NCBI GenBank assembly: GCA_029851415.1
Contig: CM056742.1
Location: 188,771,344-188,835,343 of the forward strand
DNA length: 64,000 bases
Source of the DNA: Eretmocerus hayati
Lineage: Eukaryota > Arthropoda > Insecta > Hymenoptera > Aphelinidae
Reading direction: 5' to 3'
This document shows positions 21,647-34,295 of this stretch, in pieces (the stretch's first letter is position 1; every line of letters begins with the position of its first letter). The translations under genes and the position numbers were made by a program. The notes under the pieces were generated by a model that was not told the DNA's origin, did no database searches, and saw nothing but the letters and a program-made list of their open reading frames with translations.

Positions 21647-21993
21647 CGCCCGATCGGAAAGTTAGTCAAGCCCCTTAAATCGAAGATCAAGCCTTGATCA
21701 ACTGCCTTGAGCGGTCCTTGATCGAGATTGTGGTGACGGCGGCGGATCAAGCGCGTATCGACCCTTGCTCAAGTTCCTCAAATTTGTTACGAGGTTAGGT
21801 TATCAAAACTTTTGTCTTTGAACAAGCGACGAAACACACACATCGAGGTCCTCGTGAAATTTGAGCATATACCGTGATCTTGATCAAGGGTTGATCCACG
21901 CTTGATCAACGCGCCATCACAAATCTTGATTCAAGGGATCAAGCCCATTGATCAATGCTGGATTGCAGCTTGAATAACTTTTCTGATCGGGCG
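21647..21993. mobile_element. MITE with CGCCCGATCGGAAAGTTA ends
   Basis: Left CGCCCGATCGGAAAGTTA and right TAACTTTTCTGATCGGGCG are inverted. The interior repeats GATCAAG and CTTGATC many times in both orientations. A longer element rich in the same motif lies at 26205-27180, whose right end contains CCCAATCGGG, so the two may be related. Confidence 0.75.
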
Positions 21994-21999
21994 TCCTAG

Positions 22000-22320
22000 C
22001 AGAGATATGGAGGAATCGTGCGGGAAGTAAGATTTCCGCGCGGTTTTGAGCTAAGCGACGGGCGGAAATGTTATACTTTCCGCACACCTGCAGTTAAGCG
22101 ACGTACGGAAATGCATTCTCGCACTCACTCCCGCATCGGAAACCGTGCGGAAACTGCCTATTAACCGCAAAAAATTGCAAAAAAATCGTTTTTCATCTTC
22201 TGTGCGGGAAATGACTTTTTCGCACGGGTTTTATGATTTTGTTCCCCACACAAAAGATGGAAAAATAGTATTCGACACTCGGACGGGGTGGTTTCCGCCC
22301 TCGTATCGAAATGTACTATT
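22000..22320. repeat. Region with repeated GTGCGGAAA motifs
   Basis: Several copies of TTTCCGCAC/GTGCGGAAA and AAGCGACG-like motifs occur in both orientations. The right end CGTATCGAAATGTACTATT matches the right end of the 30170-30306 hairpin element, suggesting a shared family. Confidence 0.5.
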
Positions 22321-22354
22321 CTTTCCGAGACTTCAAAAGTCTGCGAATATGTTC

Positions 22355-23263
22355 TTCAACACAAGTACTATCAATATCAACTAAAAGGATAATAACGTGG
22401 CTACTCTGATTCCTGATTTATAGTGGGCACTCTAGAGTATCCTCTTTTCACTTTACTTATTGCTAAAAAATGCGTCATGACCATGGCTCGTGTATGCTCC
22501 CATCTGATTTTTTGTGCACCAGTATGTGAAAATATACTCCCTAAAGTACCCCAATTATGTGTGAAGACTCCTGGAGGCGAGCCTAGAGCCAGAAGTAAGC
22601 TGGAGGTTCTAATTCACGAGTCAAAAGTTCGTCTATTTGGGTGCAGGCGAGCGCGAGCGCGGATTTAAGCGTTTGTGCTAGTTAGAGACAAGTAGCCCAA
22701 ACAGGGGTTGAAGCATGATTTTCCGACTCAGAATGACCTTCTAAACACTATATCTCAGGGTCAGTTTGGCCTTAGTAAGTCATCCAATGCTTCAACACAA
22801 GTAAACGCTGCTATCAGAGTTTTTGTTTCACTAGACAAAATGACGATAATATAGGGACAAGCTTACTTCTTCAGAATCCTGTTTAGAAGGTTATTTTGAG
22901 TCGGAAAAGCATAGTTGTACCCCTACTTTAGGCAACTTGTTCCGTTTACGGGCAAAAACGCGTGAAATCGCGCTCTCGCTCGTTTGGGCTGTAAATGAAA
23001 AAAATACCCATTTTTGACTCATCATACAGAACCTATACAGCTCGCTTCTGGCTCGAGGCTCGCCCACGAAAATTTTGGAGGTACTTTGGGGAGTACTTTC
23101 ACACAGATTGGTGCACAATAGATCAGATGGAAGCATACGCGAGCCACGGTCATGAGGTGGTTTTGAGCAAAAAGTCAAATAAGGGTACTATGAAGTGTCC
23201 ACCAAAAATCAGGAATCAAAATAGCCACCGAGTTCATCCCTCGAGTTGATAGCACTTGTGTTG
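22355..23263. mobile_element. Palindromic element, about 0.9 kb
   Basis: The left end TTCAACACAAGTACTATCAA is mirrored by TTGATAGCACTTGTGTTGGAA at the right. The arms (about 22355-22755 and 22880-23263) match through most of their length around a centre near 22808. Open frames within the two arms are complements of each other and are not genes. Confidence 0.8.
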
Positions 23264-23443
23264 GAAAGTATACTCGGACAGTTTTGAAGTCGAAAGTGAA
23301 GGGTCGATTTTTGTGAATTGAGTTGAAAGTTTGGCATTTTTTCAAATTTGCTCAACTTCTATCAATTGTGGCGCCTATGAAAAATACAGCAATAGACTTT
23401 TACCCGCGGTCAAGATGTAGGTTTTTCAATGCCTTAAAAATTA

Positions 23444-24335
23444 CTACTGCCTCTTAACTTCTCCGAGTGAGATTTTTCACTCGGATTCCGAGTGAAAGCC
23501 CATCTCACCCGGTAAAGTCAGATATCAAAAAAATTAGAAATTTCACTTGGGAGTTCGAGTGAAATTTCACTCGGATGCAAGAGTGAGACGCTCAAATCAA
23601 ACTTTAGGTTATGTTTTGCCGCTCGTTTGTTACTGATGGGTCAATGCGTAGCTTACAAAGAGGAAAATAGTAGATTTTCTGCAATATTCGTTGAAAAACT
23701 GAGCTAAGAAATGTCAATATCTTCCTCCATAAGTTTTATAAGTGCATGTACAGCCCAATATTATATCATATTACGTATAAATTAATCAACCCGATTAATA
23801 TAAAAGCAATGCCCTGTTACCGGGGGAATGTAGGTTTCACTTTTGTTATTTCTTCACCATAGTTTTCATATTTTCATTTCCACTCACGACACGTATGAAG
23901 TTACACGGTGCATCATCCACATAAGAGGTTGCTATGGACCACAGATGTCAACAGCAGCAGTAGTCCAGTGGAGAAGCAGTCCGATTTAGAATCAAGACGT
24001 CCGAGTTCGATTTCCCGCACTTCCCAAATTACAAAAATATCAAAGTGACCATGCCGCTACAGGCGGAATAGATCTTTTTCTTTTTTTCCAACCTTTAGAT
24101 GATTAATAATAATTTATTAATTGTGTATCCCGCAACGTATTAATTGAACGAAAATATTCAGTTTCAGCTAAATAACATTTGGATTCACTCGGATTCCCCG
24201 AGTGAAAAATCTCACTCATTTTTCTGAGTGACACTCACTCGTTACCGAGTTGCCTCGATTTCACTCCGGAATCCAAGTGAGAACTCACTCTCTCGGAGTG
24301 AGATTTCACTCGGAAAAGTTAAGAGAGGGTAATAG
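23444..24335. mobile_element. TIR element with arrays of GAGTGA/TCACTC
   Basis: The ends CTACTGCCTCTTAACTT and its near complement AAGTTAAGAGAGGGTAATAG are inverted. About 150 bp at each end are packed with GAGTGA or TCACTC, often as CACTCGG. The middle holds unrelated sequence including a SINE head. Confidence 0.75.
23958..24040 (+). mobile_element. tRNA-derived SINE head
   Basis: Box A-like TAGTCCAGTGGAGAAG is followed about 35 bp later by box B-like GAGTTCGATTTCC, the spacing of an internal Pol III promoter. A T-rich stretch follows at about 24070. It differs in sequence from the SINE at 11951-12667. Confidence 0.5.
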
Positions 24336-24967
24336 TCGATCATCATTTTCCTAGTAGGAACTACATCACTTTGAAAAAGACCCAAAAATCGCTAAAATCT
24401 GCTCTCAGGAAGTAGCTCCTAGAAGTCGCTGGAGTGGATTGTCGAGTTCGGACAATTTTTTCTTGAATGTACTAGTCATAACGAAGAAAATGCGCCTTTT
24501 TTTCTAATAATTTCCATGATACCTCCGGGAAAAGTGTATGCAAGACATGTTAGCCCGTGATCAAACATACTTGTTGGAAAAAATGAGAGTATATCAGATG
24601 AGCTCATTTCCTACTATCGTAACGACCGCATAAATACTGATCAACTTTTTCCGGTATTTACACCATTTCAGCGTAATTTTTGAATGAATGTGTCCCTTTC
24701 TTTCTGAAAATGGAAAGCGAGGAAGAATCATCTTGAAAATGCTGCAGACAACTTTTTCATACATCTCTTTCGACATGATTTATTTTTCTCAATTTCTTCC
24801 GAATTCTGCTTGGGCTGGATTTGCCATTGCCTCAAGTATATGCATTGTGCCGGGGAATACATCTTAACCATGATTATCTTACTCTGCAGGAGGTGATGTG
24901 GAGATGGAATCATGTGAGGACGAAGAGGGCGCAGACTTAATGTATGACATGGAATATAGAAGATACA

Positions 24968-26127
24968 CCCTGGTAGAAATGTTCAACATTGGAAATGTTC
25001 TCCGTGAATATGCGGTGATAATCGGCCAAAAATTGGGCATTTTATGGGCATTAGTGTGTAGATATGACAATATTTGACCTAACCTCAAATATCCGAGGGC
25101 AGTTTTGAGCCATTAAATGCCCGTGATAAATGTCGTTGGAAGGTGAGCAATCCAAAACATTTTTCGGGCATTTAATGGACATTTGATGGATTAATTTTCG
25201 TGTTGGTGGTCTCATAATCTACAATATTAGCGAGATCCTTTTTCATGGTGGATTATATTATTCTAAAATCAAGTTTCAAATTTGAATGATATTCTCTTTA
25301 GAGTTTTGATAAAGTTGAATGCCCAAGCAGTCTTCCGGATTCAAACATATTTGAACACATTCTTGAATTTCAAGAATATTTGCCTTGAAATTCAAGAATA
25401 TTTTTTTGAAAATTTAACAATGCCATCGAAACTATATTCAAGAGCATTTGATTGAAAATTCAAAAAAACTTGAATTTTCAACCAAATGTACATGAAAAAA
25501 ATCCAAGCACCGACTTGAAAATAGCTTCAAGAACATTTTCTTGAATATTCAAGCAGAAATTTTTCACAGTGTATGTAACCATCGAAAATCGAAAGATATT
25601 AGAATATCTCAATCCCTTCAACATGAATGCCATCAACTATATTTCTTCCGGGGACACACCTCAAGTTACTGATTTGAGCCCGCTCCTGGCAACATGTTTT
25701 AGGGCAATGGACAACAGCTCGGACTCTCACGCGGAAGGTTCCGGTTCGGTCCCCACTCACGGCAGAATTTAAATATTCACTAAATCCAACAAGTATGAAT
25801 TTTCTCCAATCAATTACATTGTTAAATTCAATTAAAATAATTTGCACCAATCAACATTGTGCAAATTATTTTTTTTCTAGTGATATTTTGATGCCGAGTA
25901 ATCACTTATCATTCTCAGTCACATCAATCAGACAGGATTTGAGTAGTCCACTAAATGCCCAAAAGATGTAGAAAAAATGTTCAATAACTTGCAAATGCCC
26001 AAAAAATGTCTTAGAAACCGTTACATTAAGTCCGTTTGTAGCCCGTTTCAAAGGGCCATTAATTGTCCGGTACTCCAATGGAAACGGACAAATAATGGGC
26101 AAAAAATGTTGGACATTTCTACCAGGG
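24968..26127. mobile_element. TIR element with CCCTGGTAGAAATGT ends, about 1.16 kb
   Basis: CCCTGGTAGAAATGT on the left and ACATTTCTACCAGGG on the right are inverted. Subterminal GGGCATTTAATGG-like motifs occur in both arms. The middle (25330-25570) is rich in TTGAATTTCAAGAA repeats and ends TTTTTCACAGTGTA, perhaps a nested CACTGT-type element. The 66-83-codon frames inside overlap on both strands and are not called. Confidence 0.7.
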
Positions 26128-26204
26128 CAGGGCCGAAATAGTAGATTACGCAACGAAGTGCATATGCATTTTTATAGCCGCGGCGGCTATAAATGGTATA
26201 GTTT

Positions 26205-27180
26205 CAAGAGACTTGATAGTTTTATCCAATCTTGATCAAGTTTTTTATCCTATCTTGATCCAGAAAAGTGACGCCTACTGGATCAAGCTTGGACCTTTTA
26301 CTTGATTTTGGCATGTCGCGTCGTCCGCTCGGCTGTCACAGAATACATCCATCTATGATTATGGAGTTGATTTTAAATGCATTTATCGTCGACAAAGCTC
26401 GCACGTGTCAATCAATATTAATACAAGTACTCCTCAAATATCGAGGCTTAAAACCCCGTGAAATTTGCGGCACAATAAACTATCACCATGGGTAACGAGA
26501 GGCATTTCAGATTCTTTTAGGTTAGGTTTCTTACTCGAGGAAAAAAATATTGTCTCTGAACCTGAACTCAATTTTCACATTGATCAGTGTTCGTGTTTAC
26601 CATTACAAGCCGGTTACGAGCAGCTTTGTGATATCGGCACACACGTCTCATAGGTTATGTCAAATTTTTATAAATAATGAGGTGAAACAAAGGAAAGAAA
26701 AGTATCACGTCTCTACAGAATTAGGATGAAAAGACACATGTCACTTCACTGCATGGACAACTTGTATTTCTGCACTTTATACTTGACAATAAATAAACTC
26801 GATAAGAAAACTCTTCGTGGCGATCACATGAAAAATCATGGACTTATTCGGAGTTAGTGTGAATAATTCACATTCTAGACAAATTTCCTATACGAGTATC
26901 ATATATAACGAGATGTTAATATCATTCTGAGGAATGGGGATCCCGTAATTCCTCGGTTTTGAAGCTCATTAACGCTAAAAACTCCGCACGCACAACATAA
27001 TTACTGATGAGTATGATCCAATTCTGGGCTCAAAGTCCCCAAAAAAATTATAATGACCCTAGAAATATCAAGAAAAACGTTCAAGCTTGATCAAGTAGGT
27101 GTCACGTTTCTGGATCCAGCATTGATCAAAAGGATCAAGTATTTTATCCTATGTTGATCAAGGCTTTTAGTTTGTTCCCA
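26205..27180. mobile_element. TIR element rich in TTGATCAAG motifs
   Basis: The left arm (26205-26297) and right arm (about 27085-27180) are inverted, sharing CTACTTGATCAAGCTTG-like and TGATCCAGAAA-like segments. The right end carries CCCAATCGGG, resembling the CCCGATCGG ends of the 21647 element. The interior has no convincing coding frame. Confidence 0.65.
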
Positions 27181-27199
27181 ATCGGGTAGTGATGGCGAC

Positions 27200-28640
27200 A
27201 GCGACAGTGACATTGATGACGAGGATGATTCTTGAGATATACAATACTACACCTTTTAAACTTTCTTGTTTTTTCTTAATGTCTTGGTGGAATCGCTTAG
27301 TGTGTTTATATCGCCTAAGATTTACTGATTAGGAAGAATAACTTAGAATAAAGAAAAAATCTTTGCTGAATTTGTGCTTGAATTAGTGTAGATACTAAAA
27401 AATACCGATTTTCATGTTTGAACGCTTTTATCTGGAAAAATATCCATTTTAGGAAAAAAACGATGGGATATGAAATTGGAGATCAGATTGAGGCAAACAA
27501 GAAAGGTCCTCATGGAAAAATTTGTACCTGCCATAAATTTCAAGCAAACGGCAAATAAACATGCAAAGGTCATGTGGGCATACTTCGGTAGTGGTCATAA
27601 ATTTTTCTAGACCATTCATGGACCTTTCAGCGGAGTGAGCAAATTCTCATATATTTATCTATTCATCACACGCATTATGAAATTCCTTTCAAAATTTTTC
27701 GCATTTGGTTTCGGTAGCGCACCTGTACAAACGTTGAAAGGTTCTGTGACCGTCATGCGACGTGATATATACATGCAATTTTTTTTATGAACATTTTCGG
27801 ATTGAGCAAAATAAGAACGATTGATTTGCGACATTTTGTTACAAAAATATCCAAAACTGATTTTGTTGCTGGCAAAAAATTGTTTAACCGCCGCGCTGAA
27901 GATGTTCGGCACTATTTACGGACCGTTGAAGATCGTTTTCTGTCGTTAATACCAATCGTAATCTACCATCCCTGAGAGTTTCAGAAATACGAACATATGG
28001 CACAAAAGCTTTTGAAAAAAATTTATAAAAAATTCAATTAAAAATACCTCGTCCTGGGATACAGACCGCTGAAGCCCGCCGAACTCTTAGTTAGGCTGTC
28101 GCAATAATATCTGGTTTTCAACCCCCCGTCAATGTGGCACAAAAAATAATCGTCAGCTCCCTTGCTAATACGTTTTATCACATATTATCGCTCAACATGC
28201 GAAAAGAAATGAAAAAAAGTCGACTCAGACAGGCGTAGACTCAAAACTCAATTTCTGAATTTTTGGACAGAAAATGTGTAAGTTATCGCGATTATACCCA
28301 TATATAGGTATACTCTGACCACGTGTAACTTATAATTGACGGCATCATCCTTCGTGATAATTTTTCGAGCAATCTAATACCGAAAACAATTTTGGCATAT
28401 TCAGAGCTTCAATTTGAGCCCAGATACTTTGATCTAGGCCCAATATTCGAAGTTGAGGCCTGTGGAAGACGGAAATATTTCCACGACTCAAAAGTCGATT
28501 TTCTCAAAAAGGGAAAATATGCAAATTCTGGAATTTTCAATACAATTAGGACCATTAACCTATCAGAAAGAATCATCACATTTTGGTCCCGAGCTAGGTT
28601 GACGTAGGTCGACTTTATTAAAAAATTGAATCGCACAGGG
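27200..28640. other. Unassigned sequence
   Basis: No supported gene or repeat was found. Frames at 27655-27975 and 28392-28636 overlap on opposite strands and are of chance length. Confidence 0.3.
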
Positions 28641-28660
28641 TCTTAAAATGGATTTCTAGA

Positions 28661-29180
28661 TAAAAATTGAAAAAAAAAAATTTTCAAACACGCTTTTCTT
28701 ACACAAGTTGGATCAGAAAGAAAAACGACTCAAAAGGAAAAAATAATTTTCCCTACCTTTCATGCCCATCTCCTGTTGGGGAAAATCTCACTGTATTCCA
28801 CTACATACCCTGGGAGTTTTCATTTCAATGTGAAACTTATCCCAAAAAAGCTTGAGGTGCTTCTGTAGAAACTAATCAATTTTCAATTCTGTAGGTGCCA
28901 ACGATAATATATTTTCCATCAGAAATAGATATTGGAGATTTCCTGAGGCTCATTGATGAATCTCGATCTTTAGATAGAGCACCTCACGCTTTTATGGGAT
29001 AAATTTCACATTGAAATGAAAACTCCCAGGGTATGTAGTGGAATACAATGAGATTTTCCCCAACAGAAGATGGGCATGAAAGGTAGGGAGAATTATTTTT
29101 TCCTTTTGAGTCGTTTTTCTTTCTGATCCAACTTGTGTAATAAAAGCAAGCTTGGAAAAATTTTTTTTTTCAATTTTTAT
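28661..29180. mobile_element. Palindromic element, about 0.5 kb
   Basis: The arms 28661-28860 and 28978-29180 are near-perfect reverse complements, including CATGCCCATCTCCTGTTGGG against its complement at 29060-29080. The ends are TAAAAATTGAAAAAAA and the complement. The loop is about 115 bp. Matching frames in the two arms on opposite strands are the same sequence and not genes. Confidence 0.85.
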
Positions 29181-30169
29181 TTCTTCTCTTTTAGTCATAA
29201 GTTATTCCTACTAAAATTGCTATGGATGGGATCAGACTGAATTTGAATTTTAAGTTTATTTCTCAGAGCTATTCTGAATAGTTTTTCTAAATAGAAGTTT
29301 CTGAAACTTTCATTCAAAGTCAATACCGAATAAGTATTATCACTCAAGCGGTTACCCATGGATCATGCTCGACAAAACGCTTGGATAATTTCTGAAGTAT
29401 TGTTAAAATGTCTCTCAGGCACATTTGTATAGAAAAAGGGCAAAGATATGTCAGTATAGATTCTCATAACAAGTCCAATTCTGGATTCATGACTTAGATA
29501 TGTCACTGTCATCTTGAATCACATTCCAGGTTGAAAAAGCTGTTCCATCAGTCGTTTGGATATCTATTTGAGTCTTTTCATGATACCCTCAATGTGCTTG
29601 ATGAGTTCTAACTTACATTGATTAAATGTATATAGGAAGCAACCAATTTTAAGGTATTCATTCAACTCCTTCAGTGACCAGAGAAATAAGTTGTTAATAC
29701 TCTACACGAAACAGGGATGTTCTATGAGAGAACTGATTCCACATACATTGCTGGTAATTACCAATGACTTGAAAGTAAAGATTTTCACCAGTCGGTTGAT
29801 ATTTGTTGGGCGATACTTGATCACAGCGTGTCACCACCTAACTATCATTGAAGAACAAGAATGTTGTCAAAGAATATACATCAGGACACAATTTCACTGA
29901 TTGTTCTCTTATACAATATAAGCACTTTTGTAGTCTATCGACTTTTTTGCAAATTAAACCAATTTGGACTTTGAATAAGTGCCCTACATTCACTGATGAA
30001 AGGGAGCATAACTCCATTATCATTCTTCATATGATTCATCCACTGGAGCTAAATGGCATGAAGCCATCACACACTGTAATATATTTTCAAATATATTTTT
30101 CGATACACTGTGCGTAAAAGTGCACTTTGCGCACAGTTTGTCGACTTCTACTCACAGTTTATCAAAAAG

Positions 30170-30306
30170 TATAGTTAGATACACGGGCGTAAAACCTATT
30201 ATTCGCATCCTCGTGATGATTCCGACCCTCGCCTGCGGCTCGGGCCGGAAACCCATCCTCGGACGCGAATAAAATGTTTTACGCCCTTGTATCGAAATGT
30301 ACTATT
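30170..30306. mobile_element. Hairpin MITE with GGGCGTAAAAC arms
   Basis: Left ATACACGGGCGTAAAACC and right GTTTTACGCCCTTGTATCG are inverted, and both arms also contain ATTCGC followed by a GATCC-like G/C-rich region. It is about 137 bp and is related at its right end to the region ending near 22320. Confidence 0.65.
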
Positions 30307-30930
30307 GTGTAGTGGGGATAACTAGTCGTGTGAAAAGAAGTGTATTCATACTCATCCCTGGGTCGACCACAAAGAAAGTAAATTACAAGAACTTTGATCA
30401 AACTTGTCCACAATCATCACAAAATCTTTACGACAAACCATATGAAATATTCAAAACTGACAGCGGAGCTGTCAATAATGCCAATGAACTTTGGTGACAC
30501 AAGGGAGCGAAAGTGAATGTTTGGTGTAGAAGTGATCTTAGGTGACAAGACCAATCTATATTCGTTGCCAATGATGAGCATTCTCAGTTTCTACTTCATC
30601 TCTCTTCTCTGATAACCACGACACAATTATCACTACTCCCTTTCCACCATGATTATCATGGGAAAGCAACCAAAAGCAAACAGAAAATTCCTGGCGCGAG
30701 GTTATGCCATGTACTTATGTACCTGTGCCTCAACGTGGGCACCCGGGCGCGTTGAGAGCGAGTGCTTTGGGGTATATGCCTGTATATGCCGTCCGTGTCC
30801 CGGGCGACGATCACGAGGAAAATCGGGGGCACTCGGGGCCCGGGGGGGTTTTCTCGAGCAGTCCGTGAGCCTTGACTTCAAACCACTTCAAATATCGAAC
30901 TCGAGTAAGCTGGGTGACGGCCAGCTTGCG

Positions 30931-31910
30931 TATTGGCTATGGGACATGTGAATTTCAGCGCCTCCGAACGGCGGAAAACGGCATTCCACGGGAGGTAACA
31001 TTCAAAGTTTTTGAACGTGTTTAGTGCGGGCTTTGGTCTTCTCATGCAAGTAGCTCAAAAACCGTTGCTCGGAATTGGCAACAGTATGCGAGGCGATTGT
31101 AGGGATTTCGAAAACGGAGAGTTTGAGCGCTTGTGGGTCTGAATCCAAGCAGAATTGAGTGAACTAGAGCGAGTTGAAAATTTTGCCTAATGCTTTTTGC
31201 ATGGGCTATGTGGTCACCGCTCAAGCTACTGATTCTGCCCCGACTCGCTCCGATATTTTTCTCGCTTCGGGCTCTGTGAATCCCTCAATAATGGTCTGAT
31301 TGACATGTGCGATAGCTCAAGATTTTCGCAATTAAAAATCTAACAACTTTCTCGCTCACTCTTACGGGGTTAGAGTGCTGGTTTTCTCGAAAATGAATGG
31401 AAACCCCTGCCACGCGCCGCTCTGTTGCTTATCTATTTCTGACCTTTATTTTTGAGGAAACCGTCACTCAAACCCCGTAAGAGTAACGGAGAAAGTTGCT
31501 AGACTTTTAATTGCGAAAATTTTGAGCTATCACACATGTCAATCAGACCATTATTGAGGGATTCACAGAGCCCGAAGCGAGAAAAATATCGGAGCGAGTC
31601 CGGGCAGAATCAGTAGCTTGAGCGGTGACCGCATAGCCCATGCAAAAAGCATTAGGCAAAATTTTCAACTCGCTCTAGTTTACTCAATTCTGCTCGGATT
31701 CGGGCTCACAAGCGCTCAAACTCTTCGTTTTCGAAAACCCTACAATCGCCTCGCATACTGTTGCCACATCCGAGCTACGGTTTTTGAGCTACTTGCATGA
31801 GAAGACCAAAGCCCGCACTAAACACGTTCAAAAACTTCGAATGTTACCTCCCGCGGAATGCCGTTTTCCGCCGCTCGGAGGCGCTGAAACTCACATGTCC
31901 CATAGCCAAT
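30931..31910. mobile_element. Palindromic element, about 1 kb, with degenerate 8-9-bp target duplication
   Basis: The ends TATTGGCTATGGGACATGTG and the complement are joined by arms that match closely to a centre near 31421. The arms encode the same 60-residue frame on opposite strands, so those frames are not independent genes. The flanks AGCTTGCG (30923-30930) and AGCTGTGCG (31911-31919) resemble a target duplication with one indel, suggestive of Mutator-like integration. Confidence 0.85.
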
Positions 31911-32395
31911 AGCTGTGCGGCAAAACCCAGATCACAGTAAAATTGTGGTATTTACAACGTATTTCCAACGTTTCACGAGAAGCGCTTCGATTGGCCGAAA
32001 TCGCTGAAAAATGAGTGGAGGGGAACGAGGCGAAGTGTAATAAAGCGTAGAAAAAATAGAGCGTGGCACTTGAACATTTTAGCGATATAGGCTGCGCGTT
32101 AAATACCTCTGGTGTTTGTTGAAATTGATGCGATGCGATGCTCGAAGCAAGCTCTATAATTGTAGACTGGCAATTAGAAACTTTAGAAACTCTCCAGTGC
32201 GCGCTAGCGATGGTGTTTGTCGCTGATGAGGTGCGGTGAGATTTGAGTGACCCTCATAGGCCAACGGCTGCGAATGGCCGCTCGTCGGCTTGTCCGGCGC
32301 TCTCGTACCTCGTTGCTTTGCTGTAAGGACCTATGTCGTTGCTGTGGTGAGCTCGTATTCATTAGTCACGGTCACGCGGTTGCAACAGGCCACTG

Positions 32396-34292
32396 GGGGT
32401 TTATTTTAAAAATGCGTCACTTGTAAACGCCGCAAGCTAGGCGCGCGACTACGGTAAAACGACTACTGCTTACCGCAGTTCGTGCGTTCCTCGCGATCCT
32501 CTCCATTGTGCATGATGTTAGGTTAGTCTTTCGAAGTTTGCGGGTAAAATTGAATTGATCCAGAATACAGAATTAGAAAATATATCTCTGAGCATTTCCT
32601 TCAAGTTTGGTTATGAATAAATGGATAACCATTCATCCATAACCATATTCAGAGGTTTATGAACATGTATGTTGAATTTTGATGTTACTGGCATCAAGAT
32701 AATAGCCCTACAAAACATCATGGCAGTACGGAGGAGCTATCTACTCCAGTCCAATCATGAACAGCGTGTATCTTCACAAGCAGAGGATGCAAATCTCATG
32801 AGGTTTATTCGATTTTGCGGGTCGGAGCGCTCGGAGCGCTCCGACCGCTCCGACCCGCATAATCGAATAAACCTATTGTGCAAACCTGCAACTGGTTCCT
32901 GTGTGCGTTCCTAAGGGATATGTGCTAAAAGTATCAATTCAATAAAATTAGTCGCACAACACTGGAATGACTTGCTACATACAGATTTCTGTATACATTT
33001 AGTAACCGAGACTGAGATGACTCTCATTTTCATCACGCTGCACTTTTGAAAATTGTGCTGTATGTAGCTGCAATTTTCACCTATATATTTTCTCACAGTC
33101 TGAACTGTCTAAAGTCTGTGAACTCATTCCAAGATGGGAAAATGGAAATGCATTAGAGTGATCAGACTAGCAATAATAAGGTGTCAACCAGCACAAGCCC
33201 TGGTGATGCCATGGTGTTCTCGTGCACGGAGAGAATAAGAGCACTACGCCACAGGGCCACCATGTTGTATCTGCGTTCCCATCTAAATCAACGCAGAGCT
33301 TGACTTACAATGTGGTTGGACAGCTGACCGCTCATACTACCAATGATGTCATTGATTATAAACGAATGGGTACACAATCTTACCATAATTATAAGTAAAT
33401 CAAAGAGACAGGATTAATTCCACTAACGTTCATTCGCATCAATTTCTATTCTATCTTCAACTCCAAAATGCAGACCAACATGGTCACCCTGTGGCGTGGT
33501 TCTCTTCTCTCCGTTCATAAGAACCACCTGGGCTAGAGCTAGTTTACACCCTATTTTTACAATTGGGATCATCCTTGTGTCTGATCCAGTCCGTGGGTCT
33601 GATCACTCTGATGAATTTCCATTTCCCCATCTTGGAATGAGTTCACAGACTTCAGACAGTTCAGACTGTAAGAAAATATATAGGTGAAAATTGCAGGTAC
33701 ATACTGCACAATTTTCAAAAGTGCAGCGTGATGAAAATGAGAGTCATCTCAGTCTCGGTTACTATATGTATACAGAAATCTGTATGTAGCAACTCATTCC
33801 AGTGTTGTGCGACTAATTTTATTGAGTTGATACTTTTAGCACATATCCCTTAGGAACGTACACAGGAACCAGTTGCATGTTTGCACCATGAGATATGCAT
33901 CCTCTGCTTGTGAAGATACACGCTGTTCATGATTGGACTGGAGTAGATAGCTCCTCCGTACTGCCATGATATTTTGTAGGGCTATTATCTTGATGCCAGT
34001 AACATCAAAATTCAACATACATGTTCATAAACCTCTGAATATGGTTATGGATGAATGGTTATCCATTTATTCATAACCAAACTTGAAGGAAATGCTCAGA
34101 GATATATTTTCTAATTCTGTATTCTGGATCAATTCAATTTTACCCGCAAACTTCGAAAGACTAACCTAACATCATGCACAATGGAGAGGATCGCGAGGAA
34201 CGCACGGACTGCCGTAAGCAGTAGTCGTTTTACCGTAGTCGCGCGCCTAAGCTTGCGGCGTTTACAAGTGACGCATTTTTAAAATAAACCCC
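32396..34292. mobile_element. Foldback element A, 1897 bp, CTG target duplication
   Basis: The ends GGGGTTTATTTTAAAAATGCG and its complement are flanked by CTG at 32393-32395 and 34293-34295. Arms of about 900 bp are nearly perfect reverse complements around a centre near 33344. The first 50 bp resemble those of element B (both have TTTTAAAA followed by CACTTG(T/C)AAA), so A and B belong to one family. No transposase is present. Confidence 0.9.
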
Positions 34293-34295
34293 CTG

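Noticed and set aside
31042..31800. Matching 60-residue ORFs on opposite strands beginning MSGD(H/R)IAHAKSIRQNF
   Set aside because: They are the two arms of one palindrome, so the similarity reflects the inverted repeat and not a gene family.
32221..32260. CTGATGAG near 32221 as a second hammerhead core
   Set aside because: No GAAA box at the required spacing.
32669..34018. Matching ORFs beginning MLNFDVTGIKIIALQN on opposite strands
   Set aside because: Again the two arms of foldback element A.
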